A stretch of DNA of 40,394 nt from Ornithinicoccus halotolerans (GTDB lineage Bacteria > Actinomycetota > Actinomycetes > Actinomycetales > Dermatophilaceae), in assembly GCF_009602535.1 (NCBI RefSeq), contig NZ_WIQI01000018.1, forward strand, positions 1 through 40,394, written 5' to 3'. Numbering within the stretch: the first letter of the stretch is position 1; the number at the start of each line of letters is the position of its first letter. A program made the position numbers and the translations under genes. This document shows positions 23,975 to 31,886 of the stretch, piece by piece. The notes under the pieces were generated by a model. The model made no database searches. It was not told where the DNA came from and was given only the letters and a program-made list of their open reading frames with translations.

Positions 23975-24230
23975 GGCCAGCGAGGCCGCGATCGGCACCG
24001 TTGACGAGCGATGGCTGCTGGGGCATCACTCGGAGTCGGATGCACGCTTCTGCCGCCAGGAGGACGCCAACCTTCGGCGCATCCGACATTGCCGCGACGA
24101 GCTGGGGTCTATACCGAGGCTTTGCCCGGTCTCCCGCAAGGTCGATTGGCTAAGCCCCGTTCGCCCCGGGCCGCCGGCAAAGTCGCGGGGACGGTACTGA
24201 GCAGACCCGCCTGCTCGGGACGCCATCCGA

Positions 24231-24607
24231 TCAGCCCGCATCAGCGATGTCCTGGTGCGGGTGCTCGCCCTGGTCTAGGTCGTCGCCCTCGGCGGCGTCG
24301 ACCACCCCTCGGATGAGCCGGTGAACCTCCCGTCCCGTCAACGTCTCGGAACCGCACCATGCCAGCGCCTCTTGCGTCCGCAGTCCCCCCCTTCCGCCAT
24401 CAACGACCGCAGAGCTCGCCCTGCTCGCTGCTCGCACTCGGCTACCGCTGCGTCACGCTCGGTCAGTGCCACGACCACTGCCTCGCCCCACCGGGCCAGC
24501 CGCCGCTCCTTCTCCGCCTGCTCCTCGCGCACCTTCGCTCGAGCCTGCCGAGCTCGGAGCCGCGCCTGCTGCCTATGCGCCTGCTTCTGCACCACGGACC
24601 TCCTCAT
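24231..24607 (-). pseudogene. Coiled-coil protein gene broken at a run of seven G
   Basis: From ATG 24607 the minus strand encodes a basic coiled coil (RLRARQARAKVREEQAEKER) followed by VALTERDAAVAECEQRAGRA. I recall this pattern from small proteins common in actinobacterial mobile elements, where it is followed by a segment like EAVEWCGxxLTxREVxRL. That segment is present (TQEALAWCGSETLTGREVHR) but in another frame, ending at 24231. The break coincides with seven consecutive C on plus (24385-24391). One added base in that run would rejoin the frames. The function of the family is not known; helix-turn-helix-like regulation is conceivable. Confidence 0.55.
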
Positions 24608-24880
24608 CGACTCACTCGGCACCTTCTGCACACCTGAAGCGGACGACCCTCCCCTAAGGACTCACCGCCGCATCGACTCGCCCCTCCCCGACTCGCACGT
24701 GCCCAGCACGCCTCGCGCAGGCTCATCGGTCCTGAGCCGCGCCCGTGCCTCGCAGGCTCAGCGATACTGGCGCTGACCAGAATCCGCCCGCTCATGTCCC
24801 ACACACCTCTTGCACTGCCGGACCGGGTAAATCGTTGGCACGATCAACGTCCCTACCGCAGCGGCCCGCTGGAGGCGCTC

Positions 24881-25338
24881 ATGGAGACCACGGATAGCGG
24901 CGCCCCCAAGGGCGGGGGCGCTTCCACTGCTCGCCGGAAAGCAGGGCAGACGATCCTGTGCGGTTGGTGCGAGACAGAGGTGTCGGTGCCACCTCGCGGA
25001 CGCGTCCCGAAGTGGTGCTCCAGCTCCTGCCGTCATCGCGCCTGGGAGCAACGCGCGCCGCTGACGCCGGTCTCGCAGCGGTTGAAGTCGTCGACCGCGT
25101 GGTCGAGGTCGTGCGAGTCGAGAAGGTCGTCGAAGAGAGGCGGGTGCAGGTGGCCGCGTCGCGGACGCCTCGGTCCGCTAGGGAGTGGGTCGAGGTGCTG
25201 AGCCGGCTCGAATGGGCACTCGGTAGCAACCGCATGGACCTCGAGGATCTAGCAGAGATTGAACCGTCTCTGGCCCGGGTGGTCGCTGCCTACCGCGCAC
25301 GCAGCGACAAGCTCCACCGCCGCCAGAGCCGTTGGTAG
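24881..25338 (+). pseudogene. Cys-cluster (zinc-finger-like) protein gene, frameshifted
   Basis: ATG 24881 has a strong ribosome site (GGAGG five bases upstream). The N-terminal part has CGWCETEVSVP then PKWCSSSCRHRAWEQR, a CxxC...CxxxC cluster of the kind seen in short zinc-ribbon proteins of actinobacterial mobile elements. After about 25055 the continuation (ADAGLAAVEVVDRVVEVVR, then a helical tail ending at 25338) is in a different frame. The shift lies in the repeat CGCGCGCC, where a one- or two-base slip would explain it. It is divergent from the coiled-coil gene at 24607. DNA binding is plausible for such a Cys cluster but is inferred. Confidence 0.5.
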
Positions 25339-25745
25339 CTCCCCTCCCCGGCATTGAGCCGAGAGGGCACGGTGCCTTCCGTCAGCACTGCCCGGCCACC
25401 TCGATCCTGGGCGTGGCTCGCACTCGGCGCGTTGCCCATGGCTCGAGCCGGCTCGCGGCAGAAGCGTGCGTCGGCCGTACGCCCCGAGTGCGATCACTCA
25501 GAACGCCGACGCCGTCTGATCGCCGACCTGATGAGCGAAGCTCTCGTGCAGTGGCAGGTGGGCAGGGGGAAGACGACTGGTAGGCCGAGGCCAAGTCACC
25601 GACGTCCTGGCGCCTGCCGGGCGTCGTCTTCATGCCGGCCCGCGGGTGCGTCAGGGTGCGCGGAGGGCGTGAAGCGCCCGGGCGTCGGGGGCCCCATCGA
25701 GGGCCTCGCAGCTCGCGTCGGAGCCGCGTTTAGCCAGTGAAGTAC
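25339..25745. other. Gap downstream of the 1253-aa protein gene
   Basis: About 400 bases. A short stretch (around 25493-25567, ECDHSERRRRLIADLMSEAL) looks protein-like on plus, but no complete gene is supported. Confidence 0.35.
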
Positions 25746-28700
25746 TCACCAACCTAGGCCCTTTCGACGAAGCTCCGCGCGCTCATCCTCAGCACGGCCG
25801 TCTCTCTCGTAGCCGTCGCCGAGGCCACTCAGGACTGCTGCCGTGCGAGGTGCCGTCGCACGCACAGCACTCGCCCACGCGCGGAACTTCGCCGCCAGCT
25901 CGTACTCCTGGGCACCGCCCTCGTCCAGGCTCCGCGAGGTGACTCCGCGCTTGTTGAAAGTCTCAACACTGAAGCCGTTCTCAAGTCGCGGGGAGGCGCT
26001 GGCTTCGATGACGTTTCTCACCGGGAGGCTTGGCCAAGTGCCGTCGGGATCCTCGGCTGCGTGAGCCAGGATGTGGCCGATGTACACCTCGGCGATGGCG
26101 ACTCGATCGCAGCCCCTCGCGATGTTCCGAACCTCTTGCATCCAAGTCCACAGGACGTGCTCATTGATCGGCTCGCCGCGCCCGGTGCTTCCAGGAACCA
26201 CCTTGAACTCATGCAGCAGCCGGAAAGCGTGATTGGCCATGGCTCGCGATTGTTGGTTCGGCTCTGCATCGTCCCCCTCGGCCCGAAAAGCGAGTGACAG
26301 GACCTCCATGAAGAACTGTGGACTGCTGGCCATCTCCAACTCGAGTGTTGGGCTTGGGGTGTCGAAGCCAAGGAGCGGTAGCCACTGCCACTCGAGTTCC
26401 GCAACCACAGAGCGGTCGATGTCGCTCTGCCGCAGAGCGTCGAGCAGTTCCTCTAGGTCATACTCCCGGACCTGCCCGAAGGTGTCGGGGCCCGCGGCTA
26501 GAGCGTCTCTGAGTCCCTGCACGATGAGGCTGGGGTCCAGCGACTCGCTCCGGCGATACAACGTCAAGAGGTCGAGGGCAACGGCGGGCCGCCCGACCCG
26601 CAGCAGTTCGCGCGCGGCCTCGTTCACGTGTGGGAAGCCCGACCCTAGCCCCCAAGGTCGGAACTCGCCCCAATAGAGGTCGACCACTTCCTGGCCGAAC
26701 TCTTGCAGCTTCGCCCACAAGCCCGGTTCAGGCTTGAGGCACAGCAGGAGCCTTGCTTTGGCAAGGGCGGAGGGAGCGCTGCCTTGGACCACCGTTTCGA
26801 GACGCACCTCATCTTCCGCGAGGCGCTGGAAGTAGCCCATGGACGTGGCAACAAGACTTGGTGCTCTCGCATCTAGGAGGCCAGCCATGAGGCCATCGAG
26901 GTTCAAGCCCACGCTTGCAGCGGTCGCCCCTACTATTCCGGGATACTTCACCTCAGACGCGAGGGCGAGGAGGGTCTCTTGCCCACCATTGTCTACGATC
27001 TCGCCTAATGCTTCGTCTCGGAGTCGCTGAACTTCGGCTTCGAAATCGGAGAAGGGCATGCCTCGGCGCTCGGGGATGTCAGGCATGGCGTCTTCGAATA
27101 GCCAGCGATGCTTCTCGATCGGCAGTGCGGGCTTGATTTCGTCTGCGACTGCCCGGAGCGCCTCCAGCTGTTCCGGGGCGAAGGACCAGCTTGCGTCCGG
27201 GAACGCCTCGTGTCGCCGAATCATCTCGGTGAGCGTGGACCAGACGGCCAACCGTAGATCCTCCTCCAACTTCTCGCCGTTGGTCAAAGCCTCCAGCACC
27301 CGCTGGCGTTGAGGGTCTGTCATGTCGTCAACGCGTTCGAGAAGTTCCGGCCATTTGCGCGGATTGTCGACCAAGAGGCTCAGGAGCTTGGTGATGGCAT
27401 CGTCTCCCTGCCTCCAGATCTCCCCGAAGGTCACCTTCTGGTCTCTCTCAGCAGGCCAGTCCCGGTACTCGGGTGCGCGGCCATACATGCCGACTGCATG
27501 CGGTTCAGGGATGATGGACAAGAGGAGTTTCCATGCAATGTCAGGATGACGCGCGGCAAGGCCGGCTGTCAGCGTCGCTCTCTCCTCCGACGTGGCACTG
27601 GTCTGCGGCGCCCAAGGCCGGAATATGGCTTGCAAGCTAGCCGATGGACGGTTCGCCAAACGTCCGCCTGGATCGAGCTCGGAAAGGCGTGCAAGGAGTT
27701 CGACCGCCAGACTGACATGCTCTGGAGACCACGCGAGCGTTTCGAGGGCCCAGAGAAAGGACGAATGAGGACTTGAGCCGGAGAGGAAGGAGTGGCCGGC
27801 TTCCTCGGTGTCGGTGAATATCTTGCCAAGTAGTGGCTCGTCCCCGTCAAGACCCTCGGAAAGCGCGCCGAGGAAAATCGAGGGACTAGCTTCGGCCAGC
27901 ACCGGGAGCGCCTCGGCCAGCGATGTCCACATCATGAGTGAGGTGTCTTTGTTGGCGCGTTGCAGTAGGGCGAAGACTACGCCATCGACCCATTGCTCCG
28001 CGGTCCGTCCGTTCCCGAGCTGGACGATGCGACCCCGCACGCCGAGAACGGCTAGGGAGGCCGCGATGGATGCCCGAAGGTCGGAGGAATGAATTCGGCT
28101 TAGACCTCGAATCCCGGCCAGCCAGCGCTCGCTCGTTGGGAGTTCAAGCGCCGGATCGATGGCACCGAGGACAGTTTGGATGGCGCCTTCAAGGCGCTCA
28201 AGATCGGTCAAGGTCAATTTGGGCACGGCGTATTGCCAACTGTCGCGACGATCCACGACCGCCCAAGTCTGCCCAGTACGTGTTAGGACTGGATCGGGGT
28301 CTGTGAGAATTTCACTCAGATCCTCCTCGAGCGCTTCGTAGTGGTCACCGGTTAGGGCAACAAGGACCTCGCGGTCGGCTGACCTGGAGGCATTCCACGC
28401 TCCTGCCAGCCATACGCGGCGTCGAGAGGACGACGCCAACTGATCGCTCCAACTCGGGTGCCGTACTTCTCCGCCCGCGGGCGCTTGTCGCTGGAATGCC
28501 ACCAGGCTGCGGCTAGCCGCGTCCCCGAGGGCCCTGGCGCGACCCTCTGGGACACCCAATATCTGTAGGCCCATGGCGAACTTCCTGGGATCGAGCGGCT
28601 TGAGCGCAATGTCGCTCGGTGCGTTCCCCTCCGCCAGGTAAATGACATGGTGGTTGGTAAGCAGTCGCGCCTCGCGGTATAGACCTTCCTCAAAAGGCAG

Positions 28701-29507
28701 AAGGATTAGTAGGCCACCGCGAGCGTCGAGATACCGCAGGGCAGTGGCGTCCGAGACGACCAGTGCTTTGTCAAGGAGGGGCCGTCCGGCTGTTGGGTCG
28801 GCGGCGAGTAGCGAGGAAGCAACGAATGCCAGGACGTCGTCAACACTTGCGCCATGAACAACCGTGTGTGAGGTGTCCCTATCAAGGATGACTAGGAGCT
28901 CGGCTGAGGCGTCAGCGCGATCGGTCAGGACAAGTTCAGGCGTCAGGCCGGGTGTGGACTGTCGCGCAAACCGCTCCCACCATGTGACGAGCGACCGAGC
29001 TCCGCTCGCCGGAAGGTCAAGCAACTCGGACAAGCGAAATTGGGTAGCTGGCGCATCGCCAAGTTCAGTCCAGAGATCGTCGACGTCGAAGACGCGAACA
29101 TCCTTCCAGGCGCCTTCCGCGCGCCTATCCTCCTGCCATCGCCGCTTGTTTGGAAATTGGCGCGGAGTGACAAAGCAGAACGTCGTGGTCGCGGGGTCGA
29201 CGCCCAAGGGGTCCCGCGTGCGGCCGGAGTACTCCTTTTCAGCCTTTCGCCGTACATTTTTGTCCGTACCCATTTCCCAGACACTCACACCGTTCGGGAC
29301 GAAAGGAGACGCCCGCCCGGCTCGTACGATGCCGTCATACCCGTGCCGGGCAACGCCTTCGTCGCTGGGCATGTCGATGCTCAGGATCTGATCGTTCGTC
29401 TCGCGGATCAGTCGACGGATGATCTCAGGCAGTTGGGATCTCGCGTTGATGCGGTCGGCCCAGGCGAGCACGTCTGCCCTCTGCGCGAGGTGGTATTGCG
29501 TCGACAT
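25746..29507 (-). CDS. Large 1253-aa protein: possible nuclease-like N-terminus, NTPase-like middle, helical-repeat C-terminus
   Basis: This is the largest intact gene of the island. Residues 1-165 contain GYDGIV (D58), SVWEMGTDKN (E78, K83), then KAEKEY and the strand TTTFCFVTPRQF. Acid-spacer-acid with nearby lysines resembles a PD-(D/E)xK nuclease core, but the usual E-x-K is not exact. Residues ~190-290 resemble the core of STAND-type ATPases in layout (ELLVILDRDTSHTVVHGASV, LLILLP), yet no GxxGxGK(S/T) Walker A is present. Residues ~390-450 could be a winged helix (DPDPVLTRTGQTWAVVDRRD). From ~470 to the end it is helical, probably HEAT/TPR-like. The layout recalls antiviral effector-sensor proteins; that is inference. 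It stands alone, with MSTQYHLAQ as N-terminus. Confidence 0.7.
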   Translation of the reverse strand: MSTQYHLAQRADVLAWADRINARSQLPEIIRRLIRETNDQILSIDMPSDEGVARHGYDGIVRAGRASPFVPNGVSVWEMGTDKNVRRKAEKEYSGRTRDPLGVDPATTTFCFVTPRQFPNKRRWQEDRRAEGAWKDVRVFDVDDLWTELGDAPATQFRLSELLDLPASGARSLVTWWERFARQSTPGLTPELVLTDRADASAELLVILDRDTSHTVVHGASVDDVLAFVASSLLAADPTAGRPLLDKALVVSDATALRYLDARGGLLILLPFEEGLYREARLLTNHHVIYLAEGNAPSDIALKPLDPRKFAMGLQILGVPEGRARALGDAASRSLVAFQRQAPAGGEVRHPSWSDQLASSSRRRVWLAGAWNASRSADREVLVALTGDHYEALEEDLSEILTDPDPVLTRTGQTWAVVDRRDSWQYAVPKLTLTDLERLEGAIQTVLGAIDPALELPTSERWLAGIRGLSRIHSSDLRASIAASLAVLGVRGRIVQLGNGRTAEQWVDGVVFALLQRANKDTSLMMWTSLAEALPVLAEASPSIFLGALSEGLDGDEPLLGKIFTDTEEAGHSFLSGSSPHSSFLWALETLAWSPEHVSLAVELLARLSELDPGGRLANRPSASLQAIFRPWAPQTSATSEERATLTAGLAARHPDIAWKLLLSIIPEPHAVGMYGRAPEYRDWPAERDQKVTFGEIWRQGDDAITKLLSLLVDNPRKWPELLERVDDMTDPQRQRVLEALTNGEKLEEDLRLAVWSTLTEMIRRHEAFPDASWSFAPEQLEALRAVADEIKPALPIEKHRWLFEDAMPDIPERRGMPFSDFEAEVQRLRDEALGEIVDNGGQETLLALASEVKYPGIVGATAASVGLNLDGLMAGLLDARAPSLVATSMGYFQRLAEDEVRLETVVQGSAPSALAKARLLLCLKPEPGLWAKLQEFGQEVVDLYWGEFRPWGLGSGFPHVNEAARELLRVGRPAVALDLLTLYRRSESLDPSLIVQGLRDALAAGPDTFGQVREYDLEELLDALRQSDIDRSVVAELEWQWLPLLGFDTPSPTLELEMASSPQFFMEVLSLAFRAEGDDAEPNQQSRAMANHAFRLLHEFKVVPGSTGRGEPINEHVLWTWMQEVRNIARGCDRVAIAEVYIGHILAHAAEDPDGTWPSLPVRNVIEASASPRLENGFSVETFNKRGVTSRSLDEGGAQEYELAAKFRAWASAVRATAPRTAAVLSGLGDGYERDGRAEDERAELRRKGLGW

Positions 29508-29614
29508 GGTCTCCCTAGTGTCTATTGGCTACACCCTGACGCGCCCCATGTTCTCTGTCCGCGTGATTTGGGCTGCGGCTCGGGCGTGAGTGCAGCCTAG
29601 TGCTCCTGCTGCTT

Positions 29615-29831
29615 CTACTCGATGGGTGAGACCTTGCCCACGGTCGAGTGGCGCTGGCAGTCGTTGTGCCAGTCGACCCGGGCGGCGGGCACGTACGCGA
29701 CGTCGGGAATGGTCTCGTAGGACCCGTCGTGGAAGACCGAGGTGCGGATTGCACTCTGCCTTGTAGAGACCGTCGATCGTCTCCATCAGGGCGTTCGGCT
29801 GCAGCTATCGCTCTGCCTTGTCCTCGGCGTC
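29615..29831 (-). pseudogene. IS3-family transposase (OrfB) C-terminal remnant
   Basis: The minus strand reads PNALMETIDGLYKAEC in one frame, then after a shift SYETIPDVAYVPAARVDWHN and DCQRHSTVGKVSPIE before a TAG at 29615-29617. These match the final part of IS3-type DDE transposases (NALAETINGLYK ... WVDWFNxxRLHxxLGxxPP). In-frame stops and a frameshift make it non-functional. No terminal inverted repeats could be assigned. Confidence 0.7.
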
Positions 29832-29952
29832 TAGGTCCCCACCTGGATGCCCGGTGTGCTGGAGGAGGGCGGGATCTAAAGATCCGCTACTCGGCGTGAG
29901 GGTGATGTCACGCCCCCCTGCCTGGTTCGCCACCGTGCCGCAGACTGCCTAC

Positions 29953-30195
29953 TTACGCATCCCTGGGGCGGGCGAGGTCGGAGAGCTTCGCGGCGATTTC
30001 GGCGTCCCGGCCCTGAGCGGCGTGCTGGTAGCGCAGCGCGGCGGCCACGGTCGAGTGCCCGAGACGCGCCTGCAGCTCGGCAAGGGTGGCGCCGGTCATG
30101 GCGGCCATGGTCGCGCCCGTGTGCCTGAGGTCGTGGATCCTGAGGTCCTCGCGTGCGGCGGCGGCTCGGGCCTTGCGCCAGGCCGTGTGCAGCAC
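29953..30195 (-). pseudogene. Tyrosine recombinase (phage-type integrase), C-terminal fragment
   Basis: This is an 80-codon fragment. HDLRHTGATMAAMTGATLAE carries the second catalytic Arg with its HxLR box, and LQARLGHSTVAAALRYQHA carries the LGH box and the nucleophilic tyrosine. The minus-strand frame is closed just upstream of 30195 by a TAG, and the N-terminal arm, core-binding domain and first catalytic Arg are missing. It lies 33 bases from the right attachment core, the normal place for an island integrase. It is probably the remains of the enzyme that inserted the island at tRNA-Arg. Confidence 0.8.
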
Positions 30196-30228
30196 CTACA
30201 CGTCAGGTGGTTGAGGCCTCGAAACCCG

Positions 30229-30241
30229 TACGGGCGCGCCC
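30229..30241 (+). repeat. Right attachment site core
   Basis: TACGGGCGCGCCC is identical to the tRNA-Arg 3' end at 16532-16544. The preceding ~25 bases (30203-30228) still resemble the tRNA T-arm with substitutions and one extra base, as expected for a displaced copy no longer under selection. It marks the right border of the island. The next 238 bases to 30479 hold no gene. Confidence 0.65.
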
Positions 30242-30479
30242 CACAGCGCTGATCGCTCTGGGGACACGTCCTCGGAGACGGCTGCGGCACCAACACGCGA
30301 GGCGTGCCACGGGCGCGGTGAAGGAGTGGTGGAGCGGGCCGCCCCCACGCCCAAGAACCGAGCGGTTCCCAGCTGTCCCGAGCCAACCGGTCCTCACGAG
30401 GCTGTGATGCTCGACCCGAGAGTTGACCACGCGATCACGCAGAGCGTCGGTTAGCCGCTAGGACCTGCGGTGCTGCCCG

Positions 30480-31439
30480 TCAGTCACCGGCAACGAGCAG
30501 CCGCCACTGGCCGGATTCGGTGATCGAGATCCGCCAGCCGTCGTAGTGACTGTTGCGGCGCATCGTCTCCTCCAGCTGCGGGTCGTGGATGCCGGCCTCG
30601 TGCAGCTCGGCCCAGTGCTGCTCGGTGGCGCTACCGGGGAGTGCGGCGGCGGGCCAGGTGTACAGCCGGACACCGCGGCTGTCGTCGACTGTCCAGCTGG
30701 TGCGGGTGAGGAGGGCCGCCATCACCAGGTAGCGAGGATCCTCCTGCGGGATGGACAGGGCCTCCTCGGCGCTCACCTGGCCGAAGGACAGCACGGTGCC
30801 GTCCTGTTCGGCCCGGTCGATGAGGAAGTCCTGGTCGCAGTCCATGGCCGCCTCGAGGAGCTGTCCGGCGGTGGCTGCCACGGCCACTGGCAACCCGTCG
30901 GTGGTCAACGACCCGGGGGTGTACGCGCCGGTGGAGCACTCGGCCATGGGGCCCTCGTCCGCCGGGTCGCCTGGTGCGGCGTCGGGCGAGTCCTCGGGTG
31001 CGTCCCCCGGCGCGGCGGTCTCTTCCGGGGGTCCGGTCACGGTTTCGCTGGCGGTGTCGGACTCAGCAGGTGACGTCGAGATGGCCACCGCGTCGTCGGT
31101 CGTCGTCGGCAGGGCACTGGTCGTGGGGGCGGCCGCCGGCGGCGACGTGGCCGCTGGCGGTGACGTGGCCAGGCTCTGCTCCCCGGTTCGCTCCGCCACA
31201 TCCGTCGTCACCTCGGCCGGGCTGGTGGCTGCGGCCGTGTCGGATGCCGCGGCGGTCGGGTCGCTGGTGGGTGTACTGGCGACGGTCGAGCGGGAGTCAC
31301 TCGTGGCAGGGGCGCCGTCCTGGCCGCCGAGCGCGACCACCCCGGCGGCAGCGACGACGACCAGGGCAAGCCCGGTAGCAGTAGCGGCCGCGGCTCGGGC
31401 GCGGCGGGGTCGGCCCGGCCGGTCAGCATCTGGGCGCAC
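30480..31439 (-). CDS. Membrane-anchored protein with Ser/Thr/Pro/Ala linker
   Basis: This is a 319-residue protein from GTG 31439. Arginine-rich residues precede a single hydrophobic segment (GLALVVVAAAGVVALGG, ~23-39), giving a signal anchor. A ~125-residue linker rich in Thr, Ser, Pro, Ala, Asp and Glu follows. The last ~150 residues form a globular domain with two cysteines (AECSTGAY, AAMDCDQDF) and a tryptophan-containing end (YDGWRISITESGQWRLLVAGD). The domain is not recognised. GTG 31439 has GGGAGGGG six bases upstream; ATG 31469 has no ribosome site and lies in an inverted repeat. It is probably exposed outside the membrane. It is the first core gene beyond the island. Confidence 0.75.
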   Translation of the reverse strand: MRPDADRPGRPRRARAAAATATGLALVVVAAAGVVALGGQDGAPATSDSRSTVASTPTSDPTAAASDTAAATSPAEVTTDVAERTGEQSLATSPPAATSPPAAAPTTSALPTTTDDAVAISTSPAESDTASETVTGPPEETAAPGDAPEDSPDAAPGDPADEGPMAECSTGAYTPGSLTTDGLPVAVAATAGQLLEAAMDCDQDFLIDRAEQDGTVLSFGQVSAEEALSIPQEDPRYLVMAALLTRTSWTVDDSRGVRLYTWPAAALPGSATEQHWAELHEAGIHDPQLEETMRRNSHYDGWRISITESGQWRLLVAGD

Positions 31440-31460
31440 GGTGTTCCCCTCCCTGTGTCG

Positions 31461-31479
31461 GTGCGTCATTGTGACGCAC
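31461..31479. promoter_or_regulatory. Perfect inverted repeat, candidate operator
   Basis: GTGCGTCA (31461-31468) and TGACGCAC (31472-31479) are perfect 8-base arms separated by TTG. It is 22 bases upstream of the GTG at 31439 and 134 bases upstream of the plus-strand gene at 31613. A dimeric repressor site or a transcript hairpin are both possible. Confidence 0.5.
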
Positions 31480-31600
31480 CGGGACGGCTGCCGGTTGGGA
31501 CGCGCCGGGGACCAGCGCCCATGTTTCTCGTGTCAGCGGAAGGTGCGCGGCTCAGGCGCGCACGCTCATCCGTCCCGTGGCCGTGGCAGCGGGCCCCGTA

Positions 31601-31606
31601 TACGTT
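31601..31606 (+). promoter_or_regulatory. -10 box of a probable leaderless promoter (small acidic protein gene)
   Basis: TACGTT is followed by six bases and then ATG at 31613. The overlapping TATACG two bases upstream is an alternative -10. No ribosome site is present. Confidence 0.5.
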
Positions 31607-31612
31607 GGTCAC

Positions 31613-31873
31613 ATGTCGACGTCGGAGCAGCCGTTCGCGCTGGGCGACAGCCACGGGGACCGGAACGAGGGCGTGCCCGCCGCAGACCCCGGGCCGGGCG
31701 TCCCGGAGTCCGACGACGCCCCGTGGGAGGGCGCCGAGCCCGACGTCATGCCCGAGCCCGCGGCGGAGCAGGAGGCGGAGGCGGACCTGGAGGAGGAGGT
31801 GGACCGCCGCCAGCTGGACCCTCCGTTCCGGGCTCCCGACCCCGGACCGCCGCCAGCGAAGGGCCGCGAGTGA
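31613..31873 (+). CDS. Small acidic Pro-rich hypothetical protein
   Basis: This is an 86-residue protein starting MSTSEQPFALGDSHGDRNEG. It is rich in Asp, Glu and Pro and ends DPGPPPAKGRE. No hydrophobic core or domain is visible, so it is probably disordered. The start is chosen from the leaderless -10 geometry. The stop is 13 bases before the flavoprotein gene, so the two are probably cotranscribed, but a shared function is not evident. Confidence 0.6.
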   Translation: MSTSEQPFALGDSHGDRNEGVPAADPGPGVPESDDAPWEGAEPDVMPEPAAEQEAEADLEEEVDRRQLDPPFRAPDPGPPPAKGRE

Positions 31874-31886
31874 GCCAGCTGACCGG

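Larger units (their letters stand above)
16532..30241 (+). mobile_element. Decayed tRNA-Arg-integrated genomic island, ~13.7 kb
   Basis: The region starts at the 3' end of tRNA-Arg(ACG) and stops at a second copy of its terminal bases. It contains a truncated tyrosine recombinase beside the right copy, an IS3-type transposase remnant, several frameshifted genes, long stretches without genes, and unusually AT-containing sequence for this chromosome. Ordinary dense housekeeping genes flank it on both sides. No conjugation, replication or phage structural genes are recognised, so I cannot say whether it was a phage, an integrative conjugative element or a simple island. It probably cannot excise on its own because the recombinase is incomplete. 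Confidence 0.7.

Noticed and set aside
25746-29507. Calling the 1253-aa protein a true STAND/NACHT ATPase
   Set aside because: No Walker A GxxGxGK(S/T) or clear Walker B could be found, so only a resemblance in layout is claimed.
16532-30241. Classifying the island as a prophage or conjugative element
   Set aside because: No capsid, terminase, tail, relaxase, replication or type IV secretion gene is recognisable.
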